Positions 11,481-18,388 of a stretch of 25,399 nt of DNA are shown here, one piece after another. Each line of letters begins with the position of its first letter. Positions within the stretch are counted from its first letter, which is position 1. The DNA is taken from NCBI GenBank assembly GCA_002437405.1, contig DJPO01000074.1, forward strand, positions 1 through 25,399, given 5' to 3'. Origin of the DNA: Opitutia bacterium UBA6410 (GTDB lineage: Bacteria; Verrucomicrobiota; Verrucomicrobiia; Opitutales; Intestinicryptomonadaceae). The position numbers were made by a program, and so were the translations under genes. The notes beneath the pieces were generated by a model. That model had not been told where the DNA came from. It saw nothing but the letters and a program-made list of their open reading frames with translations, and ran no database searches.

Positions 11481-13895
11481 TCAGACGCGGCAGACGAGCG
11501 CGAAATTGTTCGCGATATGGCTTGTCGCCAGCGCAAGAATGTACTTCGGCTTACCCGAAATTTTCATATTGTCGATTTTTTCCGAACCCGTTTTCTGACG
11601 CCAGATTTCCGCGCCGCTTTCGAGCGAATACAAAACCTGCGCGAGCGTCGAAAGCGTCGAAACCGACTCAATATAGCCCGTGTTGAAAACGTTCGTTATC
11701 ATCGGGACATTCGGAAATGCCGCGCCGCAATAATCCAAAACTTTGGCGTCCTGCGCGTCGCCGCGCGGACTCCAGACGATAAGCCCGATTTCGGATGCGG
11801 CGACTCCCGCGCGTTCCAACGCCTCGGCAGCCGCAATTTTCAAACCGCCGCCCGAAAGGTTCGTCCCCTCGAATTCGTCGGGCTCTTCGTACGACGCGAA
11901 CGAAAGGATTGTCCCGTAAACGCGCGCCCCGCGCTCGGCGGCGGAAGACTCGCGCTCCAAAAGCATTGCGCACGCGCCCTCGCCGTAGACCGTCGCAAAC
12001 TGTTCGTCGGAGCGCAAAGAGAAAGGCGTTTGGTCGGGATACAAATTCCCGATTTTCGCGTATCCGTCAAGCTGCTGGGCGTAAAGTTCGTCTGCGGCAA
12101 ACGCAACGACTTTTTCGGCGCGCAGCTCGCGAAGAACGTCGGCGGAATAGCCGAGAGCCTGCAAACCGCCGTTCGGCCCCGAAGTCAGGGTTATGTTCGC
12201 GCCCTTTATCTCGAGGGCTTTCGAGACCCACCCTGCCGTGGAATTCGCCGTCGTGTTCGAAAAGCAGCCGACATCGCCGCGCCGCTCGGGAGTCGAAAAC
12301 ACGGCGTCCATATGCGCAGTTTCGCTCGAGCCGCGGCTCACGGCGGCAGTAATACCGACATTCGCGCTGTCGGCGCGCCCGATTTTAACGCCCGCGTCGT
12401 CGAGCGCGCGCTTTGCCACAAGCGTCGCGTAAACGCTTATATTGTTCATTCCCGAAAAATCGACGCGCCTGTCGAGCGTGCGAACGTTGAGCGCGGGAAC
12501 GAGTCCGGCGCGGAAAGGCGAATCAAAACGTTCGATTTTTGCAATCGCGCATTTTCCCTCGGCAAGAGCCGCCGCGTTTTCCGCAAGCGTAGTGCCGAGC
12601 GGCGAGACGTTCCCCAGCCCCGTAATCGCAATGCCCTCTCCGTACGCGCGCTTTTTCGGGGAATTTTTGAATCCGCGTTTTGCGACAACCACAGCCGCGT
12701 TGTTGCCGCCGAAAGCATAGTTCGCCGAAATGAAGCAGTCGTACGCGCCGCGCTTTGACTGCGCCAGCGCGGAAATCTCGCAGCCCGCGCGTTTGCCGAC
12801 ATTGCGCAGAGTCGCGGGAATGAAGTCGGCGTTCATCGAAAGGACTTGGCAGGTCGCCTCCAGAATCCCCGTCGCGCCCATGCAGTGCCCCATATAGGAT
12901 TTCGTGGAAGTCGTCGGGACGTCCGCGCCGTTCAAAAACTTGGCAATCCCCTTGGACTCCGCCCTGTCGTTCGCAACCGTGCCCGAGCCGTGGGCGTTCA
13001 CGCAGCCCAGCTCGGCGGCAGATACGCCCGCATCGGCAGCCGCGCCGAGCAAAGTTCTATAAACGCCGTCGCCGCGCGGGTCGGGTTGGGTCGGGTGGTG
13101 GGCGTCGCTGGTGGTCGCGTGCCCTACAATCTTGCAAATGCCCGTCGCACCGCGCCTGTCGACTGAAGCCGCACTTTCGACTACCCAAAACGCCGCGCCC
13201 TCGCCGATATTCATACCATCGGGGGTCGAAAACGGCGCGATTTTTTCGGGCGAGACTACTTTTATCGCGCTAAAACCCGCGAAATTCGAAAGCGACAGCG
13301 CGTCCGCCCCGCCGACCAAAACCAAATCGCACCTGCCCGACTCGATAATCGACTCCGCAAGCCCGATAGCCGCCGTCGAACCCGAGCACGCCGTATTCAC
13401 CGACCAGCATTCGCCGCCGACACCCGTCGCCGCAACCAACGCCTTTTGGAGGGAATAAAACTCGGATTGAGTGGAAACGTTTCGGTCGAAAACCACGTCT
13501 TCGCCGAACTTTTTGCGGTACTCCGCCTCGCCCGAATTCAGCCCCGCATTGCACGAGGCTACGACATACCCGACCTTCCCCGAATACGCGCTAAGGTCGA
13601 TACCAGCGTCCTCGAGAGCCGCGCGCGCCGCGCAAACGGAAATCCTGAAAAACGGGTCGGGATACTGCGCCAATTCGGCGGACGACATTCTTTGCGACGG
13701 GTCGAATCCGCGTATTTCGGCGCAGATTTTCGACGCAAACGGCGACAAATCGAGCTTTTTTCCGACAACAATTCCGTCCGCGCCGCGCTCGAGGGCGTCC
13801 AAGACTTCGGCTTTCGTGCAGCCCAACGGCGAGACAATTCCGATACCGCTCACGATTGCTTCGGGGAGAATTTCCGTTTTTTCAAATTTATCCAT
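11481..13895 (-). CDS. Double ketosynthase: active KS fused to a degenerate KS
   Basis: An 804-residue protein made of two KS (FabF-type thiolase) domains. Domain 1 (about 10-405) has the full KS triad: Cys170 in NTACSGST, His302 in AHGSGTVAND and His337 in KSYMGH. It should catalyse decarboxylative Claisen condensation on ACP-bound malonyl units. Domain 2 (about 418-804) keeps the fold signatures (GIAITGLGNVSPLG; GEGACAMLLE), but where the Cys should be it reads TSGPNGG (Pro574 by eye). Both His motifs are replaced (SPRGDAQ; NTGYIES). Domain 2 thus resembles a chain-length factor or KS-beta partner, here covalently attached. It is the last gene of the minus operon, starting 1 nt after the preceding stop. 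The nearest analogue is the KS set of aryl-polyene clusters. Confidence 0.92.
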   Translation of the reverse strand: MDKFEKTEILPEAIVSGIGIVSPLGCTKAEVLDALERGADGIVVGKKLDLSPFASKICAEIRGFDPSQRMSSAELAQYPDPFFRISVCAARAALEDAGIDLSAYSGKVGYVVASCNAGLNSGEAEYRKKFGEDVVFDRNVSTQSEFYSLQKALVAATGVGGECWSVNTACSGSTAAIGLAESIIESGRCDLVLVGGADALSLSNFAGFSAIKVVSPEKIAPFSTPDGMNIGEGAAFWVVESAASVDRRGATGICKIVGHATTSDAHHPTQPDPRGDGVYRTLLGAAADAGVSAAELGCVNAHGSGTVANDRAESKGIAKFLNGADVPTTSTKSYMGHCMGATGILEATCQVLSMNADFIPATLRNVGKRAGCEISALAQSKRGAYDCFISANYAFGGNNAAVVVAKRGFKNSPKKRAYGEGIAITGLGNVSPLGTTLAENAAALAEGKCAIAKIERFDSPFRAGLVPALNVRTLDRRVDFSGMNNISVYATLVAKRALDDAGVKIGRADSANVGITAAVSRGSSETAHMDAVFSTPERRGDVGCFSNTTANSTAGWVSKALEIKGANITLTSGPNGGLQALGYSADVLRELRAEKVVAFAADELYAQQLDGYAKIGNLYPDQTPFSLRSDEQFATVYGEGACAMLLERESSAAERGARVYGTILSFASYEEPDEFEGTNLSGGGLKIAAAEALERAGVAASEIGLIVWSPRGDAQDAKVLDYCGAAFPNVPMITNVFNTGYIESVSTLSTLAQVLYSLESGAEIWRQKTGSEKIDNMKISGKPKYILALATSHIANNFALVCRV

Positions 13896-13896
13896 A

Positions 13897-14424
13897 TCAA
13901 TGCGATTTCAAATTGTATTTTACGAGGCGCAAACGCAGCGACACCGCCCCCGCCCCGACTTCGAGCAATTTTGGCAGCGAGTTTTCGCCGTATTCGAGAA
14001 AATCCACCCGCACGTTTTCGGTTTCGGCAAAACGCGGCAATCCGTTTTCGGAGTGCGCCGAAAGTGTCTTTGCGCCGATCGAATCGAGCAAGCCCAGACT
14101 CAGCCTGAAAATTTCGGCGGCGAGCTTCTCCGCGCCCCGCCTGCGCCCCGCAAGCGCGTCCGAAACTACCATTTCGGCAACCTTTCCGTCCGCCGAAAAT
14201 CTGCCTTTGACAAGCGCGCACGCGCCCGCGTCGAGCGACATTGCATAGCCGCCGCGCGAAAGCTTCGCCACGCAAACGGTAATCGGGATTTCGCGCCCGT
14301 ATACCGACAAAACCCCGCGCTGGACGTATGATGCGCAGCGCGAAAGCCCGTAGTCGGCAATCGCCCCGCAGAGGGCGCAAAGCGGCGCAAGAAGCAAAAA
14401 AACTGTCAAAAACAGGCGTTTCAT
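13897..14424 (-). CDS. Small exported protein of the polyene-like operon
   Basis: A 175-residue protein with a clear signal peptide (MKRLFLTVFLLLAPLCALCG). No proper lipobox precedes a cysteine, so a soluble or anchored periplasmic protein is more likely than a lipoprotein. The rest is an alpha/beta-looking domain without a motif I recognise. In known aryl-polyene clusters a DUF3261 lipoprotein sits beside the LolA and MMPL genes. This gene has the same position, but I cannot see convincing DUF3261 sequence, so the match is positional only. The ATG overlaps the stop of the LolA-like gene (ATGA, 4 nt) and its own stop lies 1 nt before the double-KS gene, which places it firmly in the operon. 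Likely an accessory factor of envelope delivery (inference). Confidence 0.8.
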   Translation of the reverse strand: MKRLFLTVFLLLAPLCALCGAIADYGLSRCASYVQRGVLSVYGREIPITVCVAKLSRGGYAMSLDAGACALVKGRFSADGKVAEMVVSDALAGRRRGAEKLAAEIFRLSLGLLDSIGAKTLSAHSENGLPRFAETENVRVDFLEYGENSLPKLLEVGAGAVSLRLRLVKYNLKSH

Positions 14425-15017
14425 TTGCCGAGAAAACGCCCTATTTCAGCCGATTGCGGAGCTGACAAATCGAAGAACCCCGAAAGGTCGATTCCGCCCG
14501 AAATGTATTTGCGAACCGCAAGTTCCGTCCTGTCGCCGCCCGCGTCGAAAATCACGACTTTCCTGGGCTCGCGCGTGCCGTCCTTCAGCTCGACCACAAT
14601 TTTTTCGATAAATTTCCGCAGCGCGGCGTCCCTCGGAACGAGCACAACCGAACCGTCCGCCTGCTTGGACGAGTCGAAAACTCCGCCCGAAATTTCACCG
14701 CCCGCAACCACGCCGCGCAACGCCGCCATTATGTCAGCCAAAATGCCCGACGGCGCATTGACGCGCTTCCAGACGCCGTTTTCAAGCTCGAACGCCGCGG
14801 CGTTTTTGCCGTCGAAAAGCGTGAGCGACTCGTATGGCGAAAGCGTCTGCCAGCGCACGCGCCCGTCGGAGTCGGCGGCGAGCAGGTATTCGCCCGCGAC
14901 GGGTTCGTCGAAAAACTCGACGTATTTTTTGCCGTCGAAAACCGCGACAAACGCCTGCCCCGCGAACGAGGCGACGCCGCAAAACGCAAAAATCAAAAAT
15001 GCCGCAAATTTTTTCAT
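14421..15017 (-). CDS. LolA-like periplasmic carrier protein
   Basis: A 198-residue protein beginning at ATG 15017. The open frame extends to 15827 but lies inside the preceding gene. A signal peptide (MKKFAAFLIFAFCGVASFAG) is followed by beta-rich sequence with the pattern EYLLAADSDGRVRWQTLSPYESL, then LFDGKNAAAFELENGVWKR. This matches the LolA family's 'GxxxxxxxGxxxWxxxxP' strand region. LolA proteins shuttle lipidated cargo through the periplasm. Cluster-borne LolA-like proteins are a standard part of aryl-polyene loci, where they are thought to carry the lipid-linked pigment to the outer membrane. The start overlaps the KS-CLF stop by 4 nt (ATGA). It is distinct from a housekeeping LolA by context. 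Confidence 0.82.
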   Translation of the reverse strand: MKKFAAFLIFAFCGVASFAGQAFVAVFDGKKYVEFFDEPVAGEYLLAADSDGRVRWQTLSPYESLTLFDGKNAAAFELENGVWKRVNAPSGILADIMAALRGVVAGGEISGGVFDSSKQADGSVVLVPRDAALRKFIEKIVVELKDGTREPRKVVIFDAGGDRTELAVRKYISGGIDLSGFFDLSAPQSAEIGRFLGK

Positions 15018-17176
15018 AAAACGCGAAATACCGTTATCGCCGCCATCGAGGTGCTCGAGAGCGAGTATTGGGCGTACGTGCCCGCGCCGCGCCGCAAAGC
15101 CGCCGCGATTGCAAACGCGGACGCGCTGTAGTTGCGCCCTTGATAGTCTTCCAAAAATTCGAAGCCGCCGAAGTGTTTTGAGATTTTTTCGAGCATTTTG
15201 CTTTTTGCGCCCGAGAGTCGGAACGGGCAGAAATAGGCGTCTACTTTCGCGTCCGCCCCGAGCGCATCCGCCAAGACGGACTCCACGCGCGCGATTTCCG
15301 ACTCCGCGCAATTTTCGGCGCGGCGGATTTCGAGCTTCGAGATTTCCGCAACCGCCGAGAAATCGGGATTTTCTTTCCCGATAAAATACGCCGCGCAGGA
15401 GTCCGAAAACACCGCAGCGCCCGCAGGCGATTTTTGCGCCGCGAAGAGTTCGGCAATGCCGTCGCGCTCGTCGCCGCCCGCAACAAATGCGTTGTCGCAC
15501 GAGCCGCCGCGGATTCTCGCGCAGGCTTCGGCAAGGGCGGCCTCGAAGGAAATCTCCTTTGCGGTTGTCGAGCAGTTGTAGCCCGTAGCCTTGAAAAACA
15601 GGGCGAGCGCGGAGGCTGGCGCGTTGTGAACCGAATTGGTGAAAGCGGTCGGCAAGGGAGTGCGCTCGCGCGAGGAAATCACGCTCTCGAGGAATTTGCG
15701 GGTCTGCTCGACCATTCCCAAGCCCGTAGAGCAGCTCACGCAGGTGCGCCCGCCGAACGCCGAAGCCCCCGCGTGTTGCGCCGCCGAACGTGCCGACTGC
15801 AAAAACATGCGCTGGAGCTTCGCCCACTTGCGTTTTTTAAGCGGCGGTATGTCGGAAAGCAAATCGTCCGAAAGCAGCTCCGCGTTTTCGCGCGTAAGCG
15901 GGGTCTTCGCGAAATCGGGATTCGGGCACGCCGTTCCAGCACCGTAGACAAAAATTTTCCCCGAATATTTTTCCGAAGCTTGCGCGCCCGCAAAAGACCA
16001 GGGTTTTGCGATTGCCGCGCAGGAGTTGTTCCCGCCGAACCCGAGGCTCACCGACAGCGAGACTTTCGCGCGGTCGTCCGTCAGCGGAACTTTCAGCGGC
16101 TCGGGGTTCGCCCCCTCCGAGTAGCCCGCAGACGGCGGGAAGGCGGATTCCGAGAGCGCGCGGATTGCGACTATCGCGTTCAAAATGCCGCTCGCGCCCA
16201 ATGTGTGTCCGAAAACGCCTTTCAAGGACGAAAACGCGATTTTCGAATTTTCGCCGAAAACCCCGCGCAACACAGCCGTCTCCGCCGAATCGTTCGCGGG
16301 AGTCCCCGTGCCGTGGGCGCAGTAATAGGAAATGTCGCCCGCGCAAAGACCCGCCGAGCCCATGCAAAGTTCGATAGCCGCCTTTGCGCCCGCGCCGTCG
16401 GGGTGCGGAGCTGTCGGGTGGTAGGCGTCGCAGGTCGAGCCGAAGGAAAGAAATTCGGCCAGCGCGGGGCGCGAACCCAAAAATTCGCGCGCGACAACCA
16501 CAATCACTCCGCCCGCCTCGCCAAGATTTATTCCGTCGCGCGAAGAGTCGAACGGCTTGCAGACTCCGCCAGAAAGCAGGCGCAAAGAGCCGAACCCGTT
16601 GACCGTAATGCGCGAGAGCGTGTCCGCGCCGCAGACTACGGCGGCGTCTGCGCGCCCCTCGGAAATCGCAAGGCACGCGGACTCGAGCGCAAGCGATGAG
16701 CTTGAGCACGCCGTCGAGAAAGTCGCGCACTCGCCGCGCGCGCCTATGCGCTTTGCGACAAGCTCGGCGAGCGTCGAGCACTCGTAGTATCGGAATGCTG
16801 AGTCGGCGGTTTCGCGCCCCGATTCGAGTATTTTTGCGAACGCGTTTTCGCTCTCCAAAATCCCGCCGACGGAAGTCCCCGCGTAGACGCCTATGCGCTT
16901 TGGGGAAATCCCCGCAAACGAAAAATTCTCCAAAGCCTCGTCAAGCGCGGAAAAGAGAATGCGCGCGCAGCGCGGCAGGCGCGCGGGAAAAGATGAAAAT
17001 CCGCCAGCCGCCCCGACAACCGTCGAAAGGTGCTCGGGCGAGTCGAAGATTCCGCAGCCGCCCAATTCGCGCATATGTTTGCCTGCGGGGTCGAACGCGG
17101 CTTTGTAGGCGTTCTCCGCCCCCGCGCCCGAGTCGCAGCAAATGCCGCAGGCGACGACTGTCGGCGAGCGTTCCAT
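15014..17176 (-). CDS. Ketosynthase fused to an aryl-polyene-type chain-length-factor domain
   Basis: A 720-residue fusion. Residues about 1-393 form a complete KS with Cys157 (STACSSSS), His289 (AHGTGTPAND) and His324 (LKGVFGHTLGASG), plus the C-terminal GFGGNNS. Its first strand is unusual (VVACGICCDSG). Residues about 405-720 form a shorter KS-like domain with FTNSVHNAPASALAL (512-526) and NCSTTAKEISFEAALAEA (534-551). Those are the hallmarks of the small 'beta-ketoacyl synthase N-terminal' family to which aryl-polyene CLFs such as ApeC belong. In E. coli the corresponding KS and CLF (ApeO, ApeC) are separate proteins that pair. Here they are one chain. The ATG shares one base with the upstream ACP stop and the stop overlaps the LolA-like gene. 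Confidence 0.9.
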   Translation of the reverse strand: MERSPTVVACGICCDSGAGAENAYKAAFDPAGKHMRELGGCGIFDSPEHLSTVVGAAGGFSSFPARLPRCARILFSALDEALENFSFAGISPKRIGVYAGTSVGGILESENAFAKILESGRETADSAFRYYECSTLAELVAKRIGARGECATFSTACSSSSLALESACLAISEGRADAAVVCGADTLSRITVNGFGSLRLLSGGVCKPFDSSRDGINLGEAGGVIVVVAREFLGSRPALAEFLSFGSTCDAYHPTAPHPDGAGAKAAIELCMGSAGLCAGDISYYCAHGTGTPANDSAETAVLRGVFGENSKIAFSSLKGVFGHTLGASGILNAIVAIRALSESAFPPSAGYSEGANPEPLKVPLTDDRAKVSLSVSLGFGGNNSCAAIAKPWSFAGAQASEKYSGKIFVYGAGTACPNPDFAKTPLTRENAELLSDDLLSDIPPLKKRKWAKLQRMFLQSARSAAQHAGASAFGGRTCVSCSTGLGMVEQTRKFLESVISSRERTPLPTAFTNSVHNAPASALALFFKATGYNCSTTAKEISFEAALAEACARIRGGSCDNAFVAGGDERDGIAELFAAQKSPAGAAVFSDSCAAYFIGKENPDFSAVAEISKLEIRRAENCAESEIARVESVLADALGADAKVDAYFCPFRLSGAKSKMLEKISKHFGGFEFLEDYQGRNYSASAFAIAAALRRGAGTYAQYSLSSTSMAAITVFRVL

Positions 17177-17439
17177 TATTTTTTATGCGCAATGATGTAG
17201 TCGGCAAGAGCCCCCAGAGACGCAAAAACCGTCGTCGCCGAATCCTTGTCCGACACCGAAATTCCGTATTCGTTTTCGACCATCACGACGAGTTCGAGCG
17301 CGTCGACGGAGTCCAGCCCGAGCCCGTCGTCGCCGAACAGAGGCGTGTCCGCCCCCAAGGAGGCTTCGTCGATACCGCCCAAATTGAGGGTCGAAATTAT
17401 TTTCTTTCGCAAGTCCGAGATTAAAGCGTTTTTGTCCAT
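17176..17439 (-). CDS. Acyl carrier protein (first)
   Basis: An 87-residue acidic four-helix carrier protein. The attachment motif GLGLDSVDALEL places the 4'-phosphopantetheine serine at Ser44. It carries the growing acyl chain between condensing, reducing and transfer enzymes. Its stop shares one base with the start of the KS-CLF fusion, suggesting matched production of carrier and synthase. A 67-nt gap separates it from the upstream acyltransferase, the largest gap in this operon. No convincing internal promoter or terminator is visible there. It is too specialised in context to be the housekeeping AcpP, although sequence alone cannot exclude that. Confidence 0.93.
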   Translation of the reverse strand: MDKNALISDLRKKIISTLNLGGIDEASLGADTPLFGDDGLGLDSVDALELVVMVENEYGISVSDKDSATTVFASLGALADYIIAHKK

Positions 17440-17506
17440 TTTCTTTTAATTACTTACCCGAACACGCTACCCCAGCCGCCGCCCCGCGACAAGAAAAAAG
17501 CCAAAC

Positions 17507-18388
17507 CTACTTCCAAAAATCGTAAAAATTATACCATTGATACGGGTATTGTTTCAAAACTTCTTCGAGATTTCCGAAAAATTCGCCCGCCCCCTTTTGC
17601 GCCGCCTCCGCGGAATTTGCGCAAGACGAAAGGTCGATTTCCCGACAAAACGAAACGTATTTGAAGGGCGATTTGCGGACGCAGAAAATCTGCAAAACCG
17701 CAGCCCCCGACCTCCACGCACACACGTACGGCGCGGACGGCGCGGCGACCCTCCCGCCGAGAAAGTCGGCTTCGACCGACCTGCCGCCCGCGTCCCTGTC
17801 GGCGTGCATCGCCGCTATCGCTCCGCGCTTCAAAGCCCCGTACACGGCAATCGGCGAAAATCCGTCGGAAGTGTCGGCGAGCGTTTCGGGGACTCCGCGC
17901 GTGCGCACCGACTCCGAAAGCTTCGCGATTTCCGCCCTCTCGCGGTTCGCCCCGACAATTTCGGCGTCGGGGAATTTCCGCGCAAGCTCGCCCGAGGCAA
18001 TCGCCCAGCCGCCCGTGTGCGAGGCGAGTATCAGAACGCCCCTGCCGCGCGCGCGCGCACTTTCGATGACCGCCGCGCTTTCGTCGCATATTCCGATTGA
18101 ATCCGACCCCGCAAAATACGCGGTTTTGTCGAGAATCGACACCCCGAACGAGAACGCCGATTTGTACGACTGCCACGAAATAACCGAGATTTTTCGCCCG
18201 AATATCCGCGACAAATAGTCGGCAATCGGCGCGACCGCCCTGCGCCTGAAGACGACGAAAAACGCCGACACAAAAACCAGCAGAAAATACGCGGGCAAAA
18301 GCCCAATTTTCAGAAGCCGCAGGAAAATCAGATTCCCCCAGTATCCGCCGTACGACTTGCCGCTCCACTTTAAATTTTTATTTTCCAT
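17507..18388 (-). CDS. LpxL/HtrB-family lysophospholipid-type acyltransferase
   Basis: A 293-residue protein starting at ATG 18388. A longer frame to 18484 lies inside the exporter gene. A membrane segment near residues 22-42 (LLKIGLLPAYFLLVFVSAFFVVF) is followed by the acyltransferase core with LASHTGGWAIASGEL, the His-containing motif of the LABLAT/LpxL family. Further on is GAIAAMHADRDAGGRSVEADFLGG, the second conserved block. Such enzymes move an acyl chain from ACP onto a lipid or sugar acceptor at the inner membrane. In aryl-polyene clusters a homologue is thought to attach the polyene to its lipid anchor. It overlaps the exporter's 3' end by 11 nt, so translation is probably coupled. 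Acceptor unknown. Confidence 0.87.
   Translation of the reverse strand: MENKNLKWSGKSYGGYWGNLIFLRLLKIGLLPAYFLLVFVSAFFVVFRRRAVAPIADYLSRIFGRKISVISWQSYKSAFSFGVSILDKTAYFAGSDSIGICDESAAVIESARARGRGVLILASHTGGWAIASGELARKFPDAEIVGANRERAEIAKLSESVRTRGVPETLADTSDGFSPIAVYGALKRGAIAAMHADRDAGGRSVEADFLGGRVAAPSAPYVCAWRSGAAVLQIFCVRKSPFKYVSFCREIDLSSCANSAEAAQKGAGEFFGNLEEVLKQYPYQWYNFYDFWK

Noticed and set aside
11517..12758. 413-codon plus-strand frame antisense to the double KS (and a 421-codon one at 15434-16699)
   Set aside because: Arg-rich, no motif, antisense to genes with intact catalytic motifs. Explained by codon bias in GC-rich genes.
14421..15827. Long open frame of 468 codons on the minus strand covering the LolA-like gene and part of the KS-CLF gene
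   Set aside because: Only the last 198 codons have a signal peptide and family pattern. The rest is an Arg/Gly-rich shadow inside the KS-CLF gene, common in GC-rich DNA.
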